Shown here one piece after another: positions 7,921 to 17,725 of a DNA stretch of 64,000 nucleotides (position 1 is its first letter; each line of letters begins with the position of its first letter). The notes beneath the pieces are model-generated. The model was not told where the DNA came from. It ran no database searches and saw only the letters and a program-made list of their open reading frames with translations. Source of the DNA: Succinivibrionaceae bacterium (lineage in GTDB: Bacteria > Pseudomonadota > Gammaproteobacteria > Enterobacterales > Succinivibrionaceae); contig JAHZGH010000009.1 in NCBI GenBank assembly GCA_019420905.1, positions 248,001 through 312,000 on the forward strand, written 5' to 3'. The position numbers were made by a program, and so were the translations under genes.

Positions 7921-9321
7921 ATGAGTCTTAGTAGCGCAAAAGCAATTTTAGACGGCAGCATTGCCGTCGGCAGCTCTGTAACTTTAGCCGGTTGGATCCG
8001 TACACGTCGCGATTCAAAAGCAGGCTTTTCTTTCTTATCGGTAAATGATGGCTCCTGCTTTAATAATGTTCAGGTCATCGCGCCTAAGAGCTTAGAAAAT
8101 TATGAAAGCGAAATATTAAAGCTTACTACAGGCTGCTCCGTAGTTGTTGATGGTATTCTAAAGGCTTCAGAAGGTAAAGGTCAGGATTACGAAATCACCG
8201 CCTCTTCTGTTAAAGTTTTAGGCTTTGTAGAAAATCCTGATACTTATCCTATGAGCGCAAAACGCCATAGCGTTGAATATCTGCGTGAATACGCTCACTT
8301 GCGTCCCCGTACTAATTTAATGGGCGCTGTTATGCGTATTCGCAATACCTTAGCCTATGCAATCCACACCTTCTTCCAATCTAAAGGCTTTATGTGGGTT
8401 TCTACACCGCTTATCACCTCTTCTGACTGTGAAGGTGCCGGTGAGATGTTCACAATTACCAATTTAGATCTCAACAACCTGCCTAAGGATGATAAGGGCA
8501 ATGTTAATTATGCTGAAGATTTCTTTGGCAAGCATGCCTATATGACTGTATCAGGTCAGCTAGAAGTTGAGACCTACGCTTGTGCATTTAGCAAATGCTA
8601 TACTTTTGGTCCTACCTTCAGAGCAGAAAACTCTAATACTACCAGACACTTAGCTGAATTCTGGATGTGTGAGCCGGAAATGGCGTTTACCGATTTGGAC
8701 GGCTGTGCCAATGTCGCAGAACAAATGCTGAAGTTTGTATTTAAGACTGTGTTAGAACAGCGCCGCGATGACTTAGAATTTATTGTTGAACGCGTAGACA
8801 AAAACGCCATTAAGCGTTTAGAGGACTTCATAAATTCTGATTTTGCTCAGGTTGATTACACTAAAGCTGTAGAAATCTTAAAAAACTGCGGCAAAAAATT
8901 TGAGTTTCCTGTTGAATGGGGTATCGATCTGCAGTCTGAGCACGAGAGGTATTTAGCTGAAGAATACTTCAAGTCTCCAGTTGTAGTTAAGAACTATCCT
9001 AAAGATATTAAAGCCTTCTATATGAAGCTTAACGACGACGGCAAGACCGTTGCCGCTATGGATGTTTTAGCTCCCGGCATCGGCGAAATCATCGGCGGCT
9101 CTCAACGTGAAGATCGCCTCGATGTTCTAGATAAGCGCATGGAAGAAACTGGCTTAAATAAGGACGCTTACTGGTGGTATCGCGATCTGCGTCGCTACGG
9201 CTCTGTACCTCACTCAGGATTTGGTCTGGGCTTTGAGCGCTTGGTGGTCTATGTAACCGGCGTAGGCAACGTACGTGACGCCATCCCATTCCCAAGAACT
9301 CCTAAATCAGCTGAATTCTAA
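7921..9321 (+). CDS. asnS: Asparagine--tRNA ligase
   Basis: A class IIb aminoacyl-tRNA synthetase that charges tRNA-Asn in the cytoplasm. At 466 residues it is the same length as the enterobacterial enzyme. It begins with an OB-fold anticodon-binding domain ([19 protein letters not shown]). The catalytic core shows motif 2 ([24 protein letters not shown]) and motif 3 at the C-terminus ([12 protein letters not shown]). AGGAAATAAC before the ATG is a good ribosome site. It closes a short run of same-strand genes and is followed by a strong terminator. Confidence 0.98.
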   Translation: MSLSSAKAILDGSIAVGSSVTLAGWIRTRRDSKAGFSFLSVNDGSCFNNVQVIAPKSLENYESEILKLTTGCSVVVDGILKASEGKGQDYEITASSVKVLGFVENPDTYPMSAKRHSVEYLREYAHLRPRTNLMGAVMRIRNTLAYAIHTFFQSKGFMWVSTPLITSSDCEGAGEMFTITNLDLNNLPKDDKGNVNYAEDFFGKHAYMTVSGQLEVETYACAFSKCYTFGPTFRAENSNTTRHLAEFWMCEPEMAFTDLDGCANVAEQMLKFVFKTVLEQRRDDLEFIVERVDKNAIKRLEDFINSDFAQVDYTKAVEILKNCGKKFEFPVEWGIDLQSEHERYLAEEYFKSPVVVKNYPKDIKAFYMKLNDDGKTVAAMDVLAPGIGEIIGGSQREDRLDVLDKRMEETGLNKDAYWWYRDLRRYGSVPHSGFGLGFERLVVYVTGVGNVRDAIPFPRTPKSAEF

Positions 9322-9350
9322 GCTTAAATAAACTCCTATTTAAGTTATTT

Positions 9351-9383
9351 AAAAGCGAAGTGCCGTCGGCATTTCGCTTTTTT
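9351..9383 (+). terminator. Terminator after asnS
   Basis: AAAAGCGAA and TTCGCTTTT form the outer stem and TGCC/GGCA the inner stem, with a T tract. It is nearly symmetric and may also serve the convergent gene at 9406. Confidence 0.85.
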
Positions 9384-9405
9384 ATAAACTCAAGATTAAG
9401 AATAG

Positions 9406-10119
9406 CTATTCTTTTATATATGTGCCTGTTATATAACCTTGTATACCGCAGCTTGCTCCAGGAGTATTGCTGTCAACCTTAGCTTTTCTGCCGTTAAATA
9501 TAATATTTACAGCATCCTGAGATTCATTGTCAGGATCAAGACAGCTAACCCCATTCTCAATCAGGGAACATACTGCACTGAGATCACACGTAGATGAACC
9601 CACAACTCCATCAAGTTTAAGCCTGAGTGTTCCTTGAGGGTCATACCCTAATATAAACCCTATATTAACGCCAGATCTTTTAGAGATATATTTGCCCAAA
9701 TAATTCTTTATATCTTCGGAAGCTTCAGCATGTTCTTCAACTCCAAGAAGCTGTGAAAAAAAATCCACGCGTTCGGCAGTGATAGTTAAAAATCTATCCG
9801 ACGCTGCGACATTTGAAAGAGATCCTCCTTGGGAGCCGGCAAAGGATGTTTCCGCATCACGCCATTTTATCCAGGCTATCTGAGCTTTCTTAAGCTCAGC
9901 CTTTTCATTTTTTGAAGCTTGCTTCATATACTGCTTGTAATACTTATTTAAAAGCACATCTTGCTTTTTATTCTCAGCATATATGCAGTCTAACATATCA
10001 GCAGTCACTCCATTAGAGGCTTCCATACATTTGCCAAAATCTGCTGATATCTTAGCCTGTACCATACCTATTGATGATGCAAGAAACGTGCATATTAAGG
10101 CTGTTTTAAAAAATTTCAT
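9406..10119 (-). CDS. LprI/DUF1311-like exported protein with an extra C-terminal domain
   Basis: A 237-residue protein with a signal peptide cleaved near VQA-KI. Residues 25-125 match the LprI (DUF1311) pattern: paired cysteines (KCMEASNGVTADMLDC), a long helical stretch and the signature AQIAWIKWRDAE. LprI in mycobacteria inhibits lysozyme; that role is not proven here. The remaining 100 or so residues form a separate cysteine-containing domain (STCDLSAVCSL, VSCLD) of unknown identity. The gene is alone, convergent with asnS. The ATG at 10119 is preceded by AGGAGTTATAT. Confidence 0.75.
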   Translation of the reverse strand: MKFFKTALICTFLASSIGMVQAKISADFGKCMEASNGVTADMLDCIYAENKKQDVLLNKYYKQYMKQASKNEKAELKKAQIAWIKWRDAETSFAGSQGGSLSNVAASDRFLTITAERVDFFSQLLGVEEHAEASEDIKNYLGKYISKRSGVNIGFILGYDPQGTLRLKLDGVVGSSTCDLSAVCSLIENGVSCLDPDNESQDAVNIIFNGRKAKVDSNTPGASCGIQGYITGTYIKE

Positions 10120-10620
10120 ATATAACTCCTATATGCCATTACCAAGAATTAATACCTTTATAAACTGATCGTTCAAATAATAAAATATTTATATATAAAA
10201 TTATTTATTTTATAAAGTTGTCGTATAAAACATATAAAAGTATAACTCTTAAAGCTATAGAAATAACTTATCTTAATAATAATCAAAATAAATTACTTAT
10301 ATATCGATTTATTCTGCTCATGTTTACTATTTGTCCCTATACAAAATTTATTGCAGCCTGTGCATATTTAAGCCTATTAAAAGAATATATAATCCGAAAT
10401 ACACAATACTTTAAAGATAAATCGCAGAAATCGTCCGCTTTCAATATACCTTTATACTTTAATCTCTTGCACTATTTTTTATAAATAAATAGTCCTCAGC
10501 TGTCTGCACCGCAGATTAGCGCTTTATTTCCCTTTTTGTGCAAAAATAATTTTTTTTAATAAATCTTTACTATAAAAAATTTTCTAGGCTATTATAAAAT
10601 CAGTATTTGAGGTAAATGAT
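10120..10620. other. Intergenic region upstream of the trp leader
   Basis: AT-rich, about 500 bases. It must hold the promoters of the LprI-like gene and of trpEG. A weak 88-codon TTG frame at 10218-10484 lacks a ribosome site and looks spurious. A small stem TCTGC/GCAGA lies near 10505. No TrpR-like operator was recognised. Confidence 0.4.
10566..10595 (+). promoter_or_regulatory. Probable trpEG promoter
   Basis: TTTACT and TATTAT are separated by 18 bases, 25 bases before the leader ATG. It is the best pair in the region; moderate match. Confidence 0.45.
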
Positions 10621-10665
10621 ATGAGAATTTGCAAACAAGCAGCAAACTGGTGGCATCCCGTTTAA
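10621..10665 (+). CDS. trpL: trp operon leader peptide 1 (MRICKQAANWWHPV)
   Basis: A 14-codon frame with a GAGG ribosome site and two adjacent Trp codons near its end, the classic sensor of tryptophan charging. Just after it, TGGCGGG (10666-10672) can pair perfectly with CCCGCCA (10698-10704) as an antiterminator. TCCCG (10656-10660) can pair with CGGGA (10669-10673) as the competing 1:2 stem. These are the elements of ribosome-mediated attenuation of trpEG. Confidence 0.93.
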   Translation: MRICKQAANWWHPV

Positions 10666-10690
10666 TGGCGGGAGAGAATTGTTTACCTTA

Positions 10691-10722
10691 AATAAAACCC
10701 GCCACATGCGGGTTTTATTATT
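10691..10722 (+). terminator. trpEG attenuator terminator
   Basis: AATAAAACCCGC and GCGGGTTTTATT form the 3:4 stem with loop CACAT, followed by T-rich sequence. Its left arm overlaps the antiterminator partner CCCGCCA. Confidence 0.9.
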
Positions 10723-10754
10723 TTTAAGGCCCGCAAAATTTATTGGAGATATAT

Positions 10755-12260
10755 ATGAAAACCATTAATTTTGAGGCCAAATATCTAAAAGACGCTCAAT
10801 TATTTTATAAAGAATACTGTCATAATGATCATTCTATTTTATTTGAAAGCGCAGAGATCACAGAAAAAAGCGGCGTACAAAGTATTATAGGTGTCAGTAC
10901 TGCCCTAAAAATCAGCTGCGAAAATTTAGTTGTTAAGGCTGAAGCTCTAAACAATAATGGTTTAGCACTTCTCCAAAAATTAGCTTCTATTTTTAAAAAA
11001 GACATTAAAAATCAAGCTATTGATATTAAATTTCAACGCCCTCCTAAGAATTTGGATGAAATCACCCGCTTAAAAGCTCCCGGACCATTAGATGTAATAA
11101 GACAATTACGTCTTTTAGTTACAGATTGCAAAGATATTTTAATTGCCGGCATAATCGCTTTTGATTTCATCAATAATTTTGAAAATATAGGTACTGTACC
11201 TAAAGGAGAAAATAGCTGCGATGACTACTGCTACTACCTCTGCGATATTGCAATTTTGGTAAACCATATCGGTAAGACAACCTCTGTGGTTGCTTACGCT
11301 TTTGCTGATAATACTTATAAAGACACCGCTTTTAAAGCTTTGGAACTTCAAAGCGCACTAAATGATTTCAAGCTGCAGGATAATTTAGTTATAAATATCA
11401 AAAGAAAACCGCAAATCAATACAGATCTCTCAGATGATGAATTCAGCAAAATTGTAGGCAGACTTAAAGAGCATATTATAAACGGTGATGCATTTCAGGT
11501 TGTACCATCTCGCACCTTTAGCTATCCCTGCAAAGATCCGCTTAAAGCCTACTCATATTTAAAAAAGCTAAATCCATCTCCTTATATGTATTACATAAAG
11601 GATCCTAGATATACTATTTTTGGAGCCTCCCCTGAATTTGCCCTGCGCTTTAATGCTAAGACTCGTGAAGTAGCAATCAGCCCTATTGCCGGAACCCGCG
11701 CTCGAGGCATAGATGAATTTGGCAAGCTTGATAAAGAATTAGATTCACGCATTGAACTTGAGCTTAGAACAGATAATAAAGAAATTTCCGAGCATCTGAT
11801 GCTTGTTGATTTAGCCCGCAATGATTTAGCCCGCATTGCTAAAGCTGGCTCACGATACGTAGATAATCTCCTGCACGTGGATAAATATCAAAGCGTCATG
11901 CATCTTGTAAGCGATGTACGCGCAACATTGAGAGAGGATCTAGATGCTTTTCATGCTTATTTAGCCTGCATGAATATGGGTACACTTTCAGGAGCTCCCA
12001 AAATTAAAGCTCATGAGCTTATCTATCGCTATGAAGGCAAAAAGCGTGGTTCTTACGGCGGTGTTATAAATCTAATTAGCGCCGATGGCTCGTTCAATTC
12101 GTGCATTGCTATTCGCACCGCATTTGTAAAAAATCAAACTGCTTATGTACAGGCCGGCTGCGGTGTCGTTTTTGATTCAGATATTGCATCAGAGTGCCAA
12201 GAAACTGTTAACAAAGCTCTATCCGTACTCACTGCCTTAGCTCTGACTCTTGAGGATTAA
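10755..12260 (+). CDS. trpE: Anthranilate synthase component I
   Basis: Makes anthranilate from chorismate with TrpG, the committed step of tryptophan synthesis. The 501-residue protein has the N-terminal feedback-site segment (ILFESAE, matching the LLES region), NPSPYM, and the chorismate-binding C-terminal half with AISPIAGTR, ELRTDNKE and CGVVFDSDIASE-type motifs. The ATG at 10755 is chosen because GGAG lies six bases before it; an upstream TTG has no ribosome site. trpG follows after two bases, so the two are coupled. Expression is expected to depend on the attenuator just upstream. Confidence 0.97.
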   Translation: MKTINFEAKYLKDAQLFYKEYCHNDHSILFESAEITEKSGVQSIIGVSTALKISCENLVVKAEALNNNGLALLQKLASIFKKDIKNQAIDIKFQRPPKNLDEITRLKAPGPLDVIRQLRLLVTDCKDILIAGIIAFDFINNFENIGTVPKGENSCDDYCYYLCDIAILVNHIGKTTSVVAYAFADNTYKDTAFKALELQSALNDFKLQDNLVINIKRKPQINTDLSDDEFSKIVGRLKEHIINGDAFQVVPSRTFSYPCKDPLKAYSYLKKLNPSPYMYYIKDPRYTIFGASPEFALRFNAKTREVAISPIAGTRARGIDEFGKLDKELDSRIELELRTDNKEISEHLMLVDLARNDLARIAKAGSRYVDNLLHVDKYQSVMHLVSDVRATLREDLDAFHAYLACMNMGTLSGAPKIKAHELIYRYEGKKRGSYGGVINLISADGSFNSCIAIRTAFVKNQTAYVQAGCGVVFDSDIASECQETVNKALSVLTALALTLED

Positions 12261-12262
12261 TT

Positions 12263-12850
12263 ATGAAAACCCATATTATTTTTATCGATAATTATGATTC
12301 ATTCAGCTACAACCTTGTAGATGAATTCAAAATTTTAGGCTGTGAAGTTTCAGTCTACCGCAATGATACTGATGTTAATGTAATATCTAAGATTGCCAAA
12401 GAACTGACAGAGCAACAGCAAAAGGTAATTATCATACTCTCCCCAGGCCCTAGTGCGCCAAAGGATGCAAATAATCTGCTTCCCATAATTAAGAATAATT
12501 TAGGCAAATATCCGCAAATCGGCATATGCCTCGGACATCAGGCATTAGGAGAAATATTAGGAGGTCAGGTTGTCAGAGCAGAAAGCATCGTACACGGCAA
12601 GGCTTCTCTTATTGAACATAACGGCAAAATCTGCTTTAAAGATCTGCCTAGTCCACTTAGAGTAGCGCGCTATCATTCCTTAATCGTTAAAGATTTACCG
12701 CAAAACGTCGAATCTTTAGCCTCGTTTGATGATATGTGCATGGCTTTATATGAGCCTCATTTAAAAGTACTCGGCCTGCAGTTTCACCCTGAATCCATCA
12801 TGTCCACCTACGGGCGTAAAATTTTAGAGCAGGCTTTAAAAAGCTTTTAA
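12263..12850 (+). CDS. trpG: Anthranilate synthase component II (glutamine amidotransferase)
   Basis: Releases ammonia from glutamine for TrpE. The 195-residue class I amidotransferase shows the nucleophile elbow GICLGHQALGE and the catalytic histidine-glutamate in FHPESIMS, plus SPGPSAP. It is a free-standing TrpG, not the TrpG-TrpD fusion found in enterobacteria. It starts two bases after trpE and is followed by a real terminator, so trpEG forms its own transcription unit. Confidence 0.97.
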   Translation: MKTHIIFIDNYDSFSYNLVDEFKILGCEVSVYRNDTDVNVISKIAKELTEQQQKVIIILSPGPSAPKDANNLLPIIKNNLGKYPQIGICLGHQALGEILGGQVVRAESIVHGKASLIEHNGKICFKDLPSPLRVARYHSLIVKDLPQNVESLASFDDMCMALYEPHLKVLGLQFHPESIMSTYGRKILEQALKSF

Positions 12851-12853
12851 AAT

Positions 12854-12898
12854 AAAAAAGTGCATTATGCTCAAATTTGATCCATGATGCACTTTTTT
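12854..12898 (+). terminator. Terminator between trpG and the second trp leader
   Basis: AAAAAGTGCAT and ATGCACTTTTT form a stem around a loop of about 20 bases, followed by T residues. It separates trpEG from trpDCFBA. Confidence 0.8.
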
Positions 12899-12919
12899 AT
12901 AAAAATTATAAAAAAATTA

Positions 12920-12948
12920 TTTACAGCATTTTATTTATATCGTAAATT
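12920..12948 (+). promoter_or_regulatory. Probable trpDCFBA promoter
   Basis: TTTACA and TAAATT with a 17-base spacer, 36 bases before the second leader ATG. Confidence 0.6.
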
Positions 12949-12983
12949 GAAAGCATCAAATATAAATGAATAGGAAGTATCAA

Positions 12984-13031
12984 ATGACTATTTTTACTAA
13001 CATCAACAACTGGTGGCACCTCGCAACATAG
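12984..13031 (+). CDS. trpL: trp leader peptide 2 (MTIFTNINNWWHLAT)
   Basis: A 15-codon frame with AGGAAG six bases upstream and tandem Trp codons followed by His, like leader 1 (NWWH in both). CCTCGC (13019-13024) can pair with GCGGGG (13031-13036) as a 1:2 stem. The second segment can also pair with CCCGCT (13081-13086), part of the terminator. This is a second complete attenuator, placed before trpD. Confidence 0.92.
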   Translation: MTIFTNINNWWHLAT

Positions 13032-13072
13032 CGGGGTTTTGGTGTTTGTAAAAATAAAAAATACAGATTTCA

Positions 13073-13102
13073 AAAAAAAACCCGCTAGAAAGCGGGTTTT
13101 TT
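13073..13102 (+). terminator. trpDCFBA attenuator terminator
   Basis: AAAACCCGCT and AGCGGGTTTT form a strong stem with loop AGAA and a long T run, 33 bases before the trpD ATG. Confidence 0.9.
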
Positions 13103-13134
13103 TATATCCATACATAACTTACAAAGGTAAAAAA

Positions 13135-14160
13135 ATGAATTCAATTCTTGAAAAATTATATGCTGGCAAAGGCTTAAATCTAGAAGAAAGTCATAATATT
13201 TTTACTGAAATTTTTGCAGGCAATCTAAATCCGATAGTCTTCGGTTCTTTATTGACTGCAATGAAAATGAACGGCTACACTCCAGACGAGATCGGAGGTG
13301 CAGCTCAAGCTATGATTGCCGCAGCTAAACCTTTTAAGCGCAATCAGGAAGTTAGAGTCGGCGAAATTGTGGGTACAGGCGGAGACAAGCTCAAAACTAT
13401 CAATATCTCCACTATTTCCGGAATTATCTGCGCTGCCTTAGGACTGCATATTGCCAAACACGGCAATACCGCCGTATCCTCTAAAACAGGAGCTTCTGAT
13501 GTTTTGAGCGTCTTAGGCTATGACGTCCGTGCCGATGAAGAAAAAACTCGTAAATGCCTGGAAGAATTAGGCTTTGCTTTCTTCTTCGCTCAGGTCTACC
13601 ACCAGGGCATGCGTTATGCAGCTCCAGTTCGTAAAGCTTTAGGTACTTCCACTATTTTTAATATCTTAGGCCCCTTAACCAATCCAGCTCACGTTAACTA
13701 TGAGCTTTTAGGATGCTACGACAGCGCTCTTAATGAAACCTTAGCCCGTGCTTTATATTTATCAGGAGTCAAGCGTGCCATGGTGGTTAACGGCAACGGC
13801 ATGGACGAGATCTCCATATTCGGCACTACTATATACAGCGAATTATTTGAAGATGGTCACATTGAAAACGGCATCTTAACTAAAGAAAGCTTTGGCATAA
13901 AAGGAAACTACACTCAAGAGCAGCTTGCAGGCGGAACTCCTGAAGAAAACGCCAAAATTGCGCTTAATATCCTCAAAGGCCATGGCACTAACGCACAAAA
14001 TGCCGTTATCGCTGCTAATGTTGCCGCCATGCTTCGCTTAGACGGGAAAGAGAGCAATTTAAGACAGGGCTATGATATGGCAATGGCTGTAATCCTATCC
14101 GGCAGCGGTTTTGACAGATTCCAGCAGATTGCTAAAGTCTCTCGCGGTGAAATTGCTTAA
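13135..14160 (+). CDS. trpD: Anthranilate phosphoribosyltransferase
   Basis: Joins anthranilate to PRPP. The 341-residue protein has the helical N-terminal domain and the PRPP-binding GTGGDKLKTINIS loop, HGNTAVSSKTGASDVL and a metal-binding acidic segment. The ATG at 13135 has AAAGG upstream. Reading frames extending back through the attenuator are not credible starts. It is the first gene of the second trp unit, separate from trpG, and trpCF follows 11 bases later. Confidence 0.96.
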   Translation: MNSILEKLYAGKGLNLEESHNIFTEIFAGNLNPIVFGSLLTAMKMNGYTPDEIGGAAQAMIAAAKPFKRNQEVRVGEIVGTGGDKLKTINISTISGIICAALGLHIAKHGNTAVSSKTGASDVLSVLGYDVRADEEKTRKCLEELGFAFFFAQVYHQGMRYAAPVRKALGTSTIFNILGPLTNPAHVNYELLGCYDSALNETLARALYLSGVKRAMVVNGNGMDEISIFGTTIYSELFEDGHIENGILTKESFGIKGNYTQEQLAGGTPEENAKIALNILKGHGTNAQNAVIAANVAAMLRLDGKESNLRQGYDMAMAVILSGSGFDRFQQIAKVSRGEIA

Positions 14161-14171
14161 GGAATAAGAAA

Positions 14172-15593
14172 ATGCTGCACTCAGAAAAACTCAATGCTAA
14201 GGCAAAAGCTTTCTTAGGCTTAAATCATCAGGCTTTAGAAAATACCGTATTAGCTACCATCATTAATAAGAAAGTTTATGATGTTGAGAGCATGAAGCTC
14301 GATTCCCTTAAGCGTACCCTTCCTCATACAAGCTTAAAGGATGCGCTCTGTAAAAGCGGCCGCAGCTTTATTCTTGAGTGTAAACAGTCCTCTCCAACCT
14401 TAGGAGACTTCTGCAGCGATTTTAATTTAGACAAGCTATTGTCAGCTTACAATCGTCACGGCAGCGCTATCTCGGTTTTATGTGAAAAGCATTTTTTTAA
14501 GGGGTCTTTTACGTATTTAAATTATGTAAAAGCTCATACTCATCTGCCTGTAATCTGCAAAGATTTTATTATATGCAAAGAGCAGATCGTCAAAGCCTAC
14601 AATTCAGGCGCTGATGCCATTTTATTGATGCTCTCTGTTGTAGACAAATGCCTGTTTAAAGAATTATATGACTACGCCAAATCCTTAAATCTAGACGTTT
14701 TATGTGAAGTTGAAAATGAGGAAGAAGCCCTCTATGCAAAAGAACTGCATTTGCCTATAGTAGGAATAAATAACCGCAATTTGAAAACACTAGAAATCAA
14801 TCTCAATAATGCTAGGACATTAGCTAAGCTTTTTGATAAAGAGACCATCATTGTTTCAGAATCCGGCATTAAGACTCATCAAGATATTGTTTCGTTATCC
14901 CCTATTAATAATTTTTTAATAGGCTCATCTTTAACTATTGAAAAAGATGTCGAATTTAAAGCTATTTCGCTCTTATACGGCACAAATAAAATCTGCGGGC
15001 TCAAAACCCCCGAGGCGATAGAGGCTTGCATTGCTAATCATGCAGCAATTGGCGGCTTGATTTTTGCTAAAAAGTCGCCCCGTTTTATCGATGTGCATGA
15101 GGCTAAGGCATTAATTGCTCCATACAAAGGCAAAATAAAATTTGCAGGCGTTTTTGTCAATGAAGATATAGACTCAATAGCAGCCATAGCTAAAACTTTA
15201 GATCTTGATTATTTGCAATTACATGGCTCAGAAAGCATTGAGAATATCAAGCTTATAAAAGAAAGACTGCCTCAAATAAAAATTATCAAAGCTTTTTCAA
15301 TAGAAAATCAGGACAGCTTTGAAAAAATTCGGCCGTATCAAGAAATATGCGATCTGCTTTTGCTTGATTCAAAAAATCCAGGCTCTGGCTCAAGTTTTAA
15401 CTGGAATGATATTCCTAAATTTATCGATAAAAATCGCACGCTCCTCTCAGGAGGAATTGGTTTGGACAATTTAAAGGAAGCTTTAAGCTTGAACTTTGCA
15501 GGTCTAGATTTGAACTCAAAGCTTGAAAGCATTAAAGGTCTTAAAGATCCGCAGAAGATAGCTCAGGCTTTACGGATCGTATGCAAGTTTTAA
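14172..15593 (+). CDS. trpCF: Bifunctional indole-3-glycerol-phosphate synthase / phosphoribosylanthranilate isomerase
   Basis: A 473-residue fusion, as in enterobacteria. Residues 1 to about 255 are the TrpC barrel ([10 protein letters not shown] lysine motif, [25 protein letters not shown]). Residues from about 270 are the TrpF barrel ([33 protein letters not shown]). TrpF runs before TrpC in the pathway, so the fusion carries two consecutive steps. AGGAATAAGAAA precedes the ATG and trpB follows after 13 bases. Confidence 0.97.
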   Translation: MLHSEKLNAKAKAFLGLNHQALENTVLATIINKKVYDVESMKLDSLKRTLPHTSLKDALCKSGRSFILECKQSSPTLGDFCSDFNLDKLLSAYNRHGSAISVLCEKHFFKGSFTYLNYVKAHTHLPVICKDFIICKEQIVKAYNSGADAILLMLSVVDKCLFKELYDYAKSLNLDVLCEVENEEEALYAKELHLPIVGINNRNLKTLEINLNNARTLAKLFDKETIIVSESGIKTHQDIVSLSPINNFLIGSSLTIEKDVEFKAISLLYGTNKICGLKTPEAIEACIANHAAIGGLIFAKKSPRFIDVHEAKALIAPYKGKIKFAGVFVNEDIDSIAAIAKTLDLDYLQLHGSESIENIKLIKERLPQIKIIKAFSIENQDSFEKIRPYQEICDLLLLDSKNPGSGSSFNWNDIPKFIDKNRTLLSGGIGLDNLKEALSLNFAGLDLNSKLESIKGLKDPQKIAQALRIVCKF

Positions 15594-15606
15594 TTGGAGA
15601 ATAACT

Positions 15607-16836
15607 ATGACTATTTTAAACCCTTTTTTTGGTAAATACGGCGGACAGTATGTTCCTGAGGTTTTAGTACCTGCATTAAATGAGCTTGAGGAAGCTTTTA
15701 TTGAATCCCGCAATGATCCTTCCTTTAAAGCAGAGCTGTCTGATTTATTAAATAAATATGCAGGTCGCCCAACTCCATTAACCTTATGCCGCAATTTAAC
15801 TGCAGGCACAAAAACCAAGCTTTATTTAAAGCGCGAGGATTTATTGCACGGCGGAGCCCATAAGACAAATCAGGTTTTAGGACAAGCCTTACTGGCAAAG
15901 CGCATGGGGAAAACCCGCATCATCGCTGAGACTGGTGCAGGTCAGCATGGTGTAGCCACAGCCTTAATTTGCGCCCTTTTAGGGTTTAAGTGCCGAATCT
16001 ATATGGGAGCTACTGACACTGTAAGACAGAAGCCTAACGTTTTCCGCATGCGTCTTATGGGAGCTGAAGTTGTGCCGGTACGCGTCGGTGCTGCAACTTT
16101 AAAAGAAGCCTGCAATGAAGCCTTGCGCGATTATGCTGCCAATTTCGAGCATACTCATTATATGATTGGCACTGCAGCCGGACCTCACCCTTTCCCGACA
16201 ATTGTCAGAGAATTTCAAAAAATCATCGGCGAGGAAATTCATCAGCAGATTTTAGAAGAAGAAGGACGTTTGCCTGATGCCTGCATTGCCTGCGTCGGTG
16301 GCGGCTCCAATGCCATTGGCATGTTTACAGATTTCTTAGATACAGATGTTCCTTTATACGGCGTTGAGCCTTATGGATACGGTATCGCTACAGCAAAACA
16401 CGGAGCTACCTTAGGGAAAGGCGTTGACGGCATCTTCTTTGGGGCATACTCAAAGAATCTGCAAAATGCTGACGGACAAATATGCGAGTCTTACTCTGTC
16501 TCAGCAGGTCTAGATTTTCCTTCTGTAGGACCTCAGCATGCTTATCTGCAAGATATCGGCAGAGTAAAATATGTAGGTGCTACTGATGAAGAGGCATTAG
16601 CTGCCTTTGTCGAATTATCAGAGCGAGAAGGCATTATTCCAGCTTTAGAATCATCTCATGCTCTTGCCTACGCCCTGAAAATTATGCGAGAGAATCCTAA
16701 TAAAGAGCAAATTCTGGTTGTCAATCTGTCAGGACGCGGCGATAAAGATATCTTCAATGTTTCAGAAATTTTAGAAAAAAAAGGCTGCCTTACCGATAAA
16801 GGCATCGACATTTCTTCTCTTAAGTATACTAAATAA
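15607..16836 (+). CDS. trpB: Tryptophan synthase beta chain
   Basis: PLP enzyme that condenses indole with serine. The 409 residues include the PLP lysine in [18 protein letters not shown], the phosphate-binding GGGSNAIG and the C-terminal LSGRGDKD. The N-terminal [11 protein letters not shown] is typical of TrpB1, the partner of TrpA. GGAGAATAACT precedes the ATG. Confidence 0.98.
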   Translation: MTILNPFFGKYGGQYVPEVLVPALNELEEAFIESRNDPSFKAELSDLLNKYAGRPTPLTLCRNLTAGTKTKLYLKREDLLHGGAHKTNQVLGQALLAKRMGKTRIIAETGAGQHGVATALICALLGFKCRIYMGATDTVRQKPNVFRMRLMGAEVVPVRVGAATLKEACNEALRDYAANFEHTHYMIGTAAGPHPFPTIVREFQKIIGEEIHQQILEEEGRLPDACIACVGGGSNAIGMFTDFLDTDVPLYGVEPYGYGIATAKHGATLGKGVDGIFFGAYSKNLQNADGQICESYSVSAGLDFPSVGPQHAYLQDIGRVKYVGATDEEALAAFVELSEREGIIPALESSHALAYALKIMRENPNKEQILVVNLSGRGDKDIFNVSEILEKKGCLTDKGIDISSLKYTK

Positions 16837-16847
16837 GGAGCTGCTTC

Positions 16848-17663
16848 ATGGAAAAGCGTTTTGAAAATACTTTTAAGTCTTTAAGCGAGCGCCATGAAGG
16901 TGCCTTTATGCCTTTTGTCACTCTTTGCGATCCTGATTATGACACTTCGCTTAAAATTTTAAAAACTATGGTGGAAAGCGGAGCTGACTGCTTAGAACTA
17001 GGCTTTCCTTTCTCAGACCCTTGCGCAGATGGCCCAACCATACAGTATGCCGACAAAAGAGCCTTAAGTTCAGGAGCCGTTACGGCAGACTTCTTTAAAT
17101 TAATTAAAGAATTACGGCAATTATATCCGTCTTTGCCAATGTCTATTTTAGTTTATGCCAATGTTGTTGTAGCTCATGGCATTGATAACTTCTTTAAATA
17201 TGCTCAGGACTCTGGACTTGATGCTGTATTAATTCCTGATATTCCGGTAAATATGCTGCATACATGCGAGGACTTTGTAGCTTGTGCTCAGCGTCATGAA
17301 ATTGATACAGTACTAATAGCCCCGCCTAATGCAGATGAAAAAACTTTAGAGGATATCGCCAAGTATTCTCAAGGCTATACCTATGTACTCTCACGTTTTG
17401 GCATCACCGGTGTAGAAAATACTTTCGGCAAACCTGTACAGGTTATTGAGCGTATCAAACAATTAAATGGAGCTGCTCCTGTTTTAGGTTTTGGAATTTC
17501 TACGCCTGAGCATATCAAGCAGGCTTTAGCTACAGGAGCCTGCGGAGCAATTGCAGGATCGGCATGCGTCAAGATTATTGAAGAAAACTTAGGCAACGTT
17601 GATGAAATGCTTACAAAAATTTCTACCTATGTTAAGGATATGAAGTCAGCTACTAAATTATAA
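16848..17663 (+). CDS. trpA: Tryptophan synthase alpha chain
   Basis: Cleaves indole-3-glycerol phosphate and channels indole to TrpB. The 271-residue TIM barrel shows the catalytic glutamate in LELGFPFSDPCADGP and an aspartate in LIPDIP. Phosphate-binding glycine segments (GFGIST, GAIAGSAC) follow. The start has AAGGAGCTGCTTC upstream. It is the last gene of the unit. Confidence 0.98.
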   Translation: MEKRFENTFKSLSERHEGAFMPFVTLCDPDYDTSLKILKTMVESGADCLELGFPFSDPCADGPTIQYADKRALSSGAVTADFFKLIKELRQLYPSLPMSILVYANVVVAHGIDNFFKYAQDSGLDAVLIPDIPVNMLHTCEDFVACAQRHEIDTVLIAPPNADEKTLEDIAKYSQGYTYVLSRFGITGVENTFGKPVQVIERIKQLNGAAPVLGFGISTPEHIKQALATGACGAIAGSACVKIIEENLGNVDEMLTKISTYVKDMKSATKL

Positions 17664-17671
17664 ATATAAAA

Positions 17672-17700
17672 AATTATCCCTGATATATGTCAGGGATAAT
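17672..17700 (-). terminator. Terminator between trpA and mdaB
   Basis: ATTATCCCTG and CAGGGATAAT form a stem. The T run follows only on the minus strand, so it mainly ends mdaB transcription. It may stabilise the trpA 3' end. Confidence 0.75.
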
Positions 17701-17725
17701 CAGGTAAACAAACTAAATATTTAAA

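Noticed and set aside
10218..10484. An 88-codon plus-strand frame before the trp leader
   Set aside because: TTG start, no ribosome site, composition of AT-rich intergenic DNA and no recognisable protein features.
13005..13020. A TGGCAC match to a sigma-54 -24 element near the second trp leader
   Set aside because: It lies in the Trp-Trp-His codons of the leader peptide and no matching -12 element follows.
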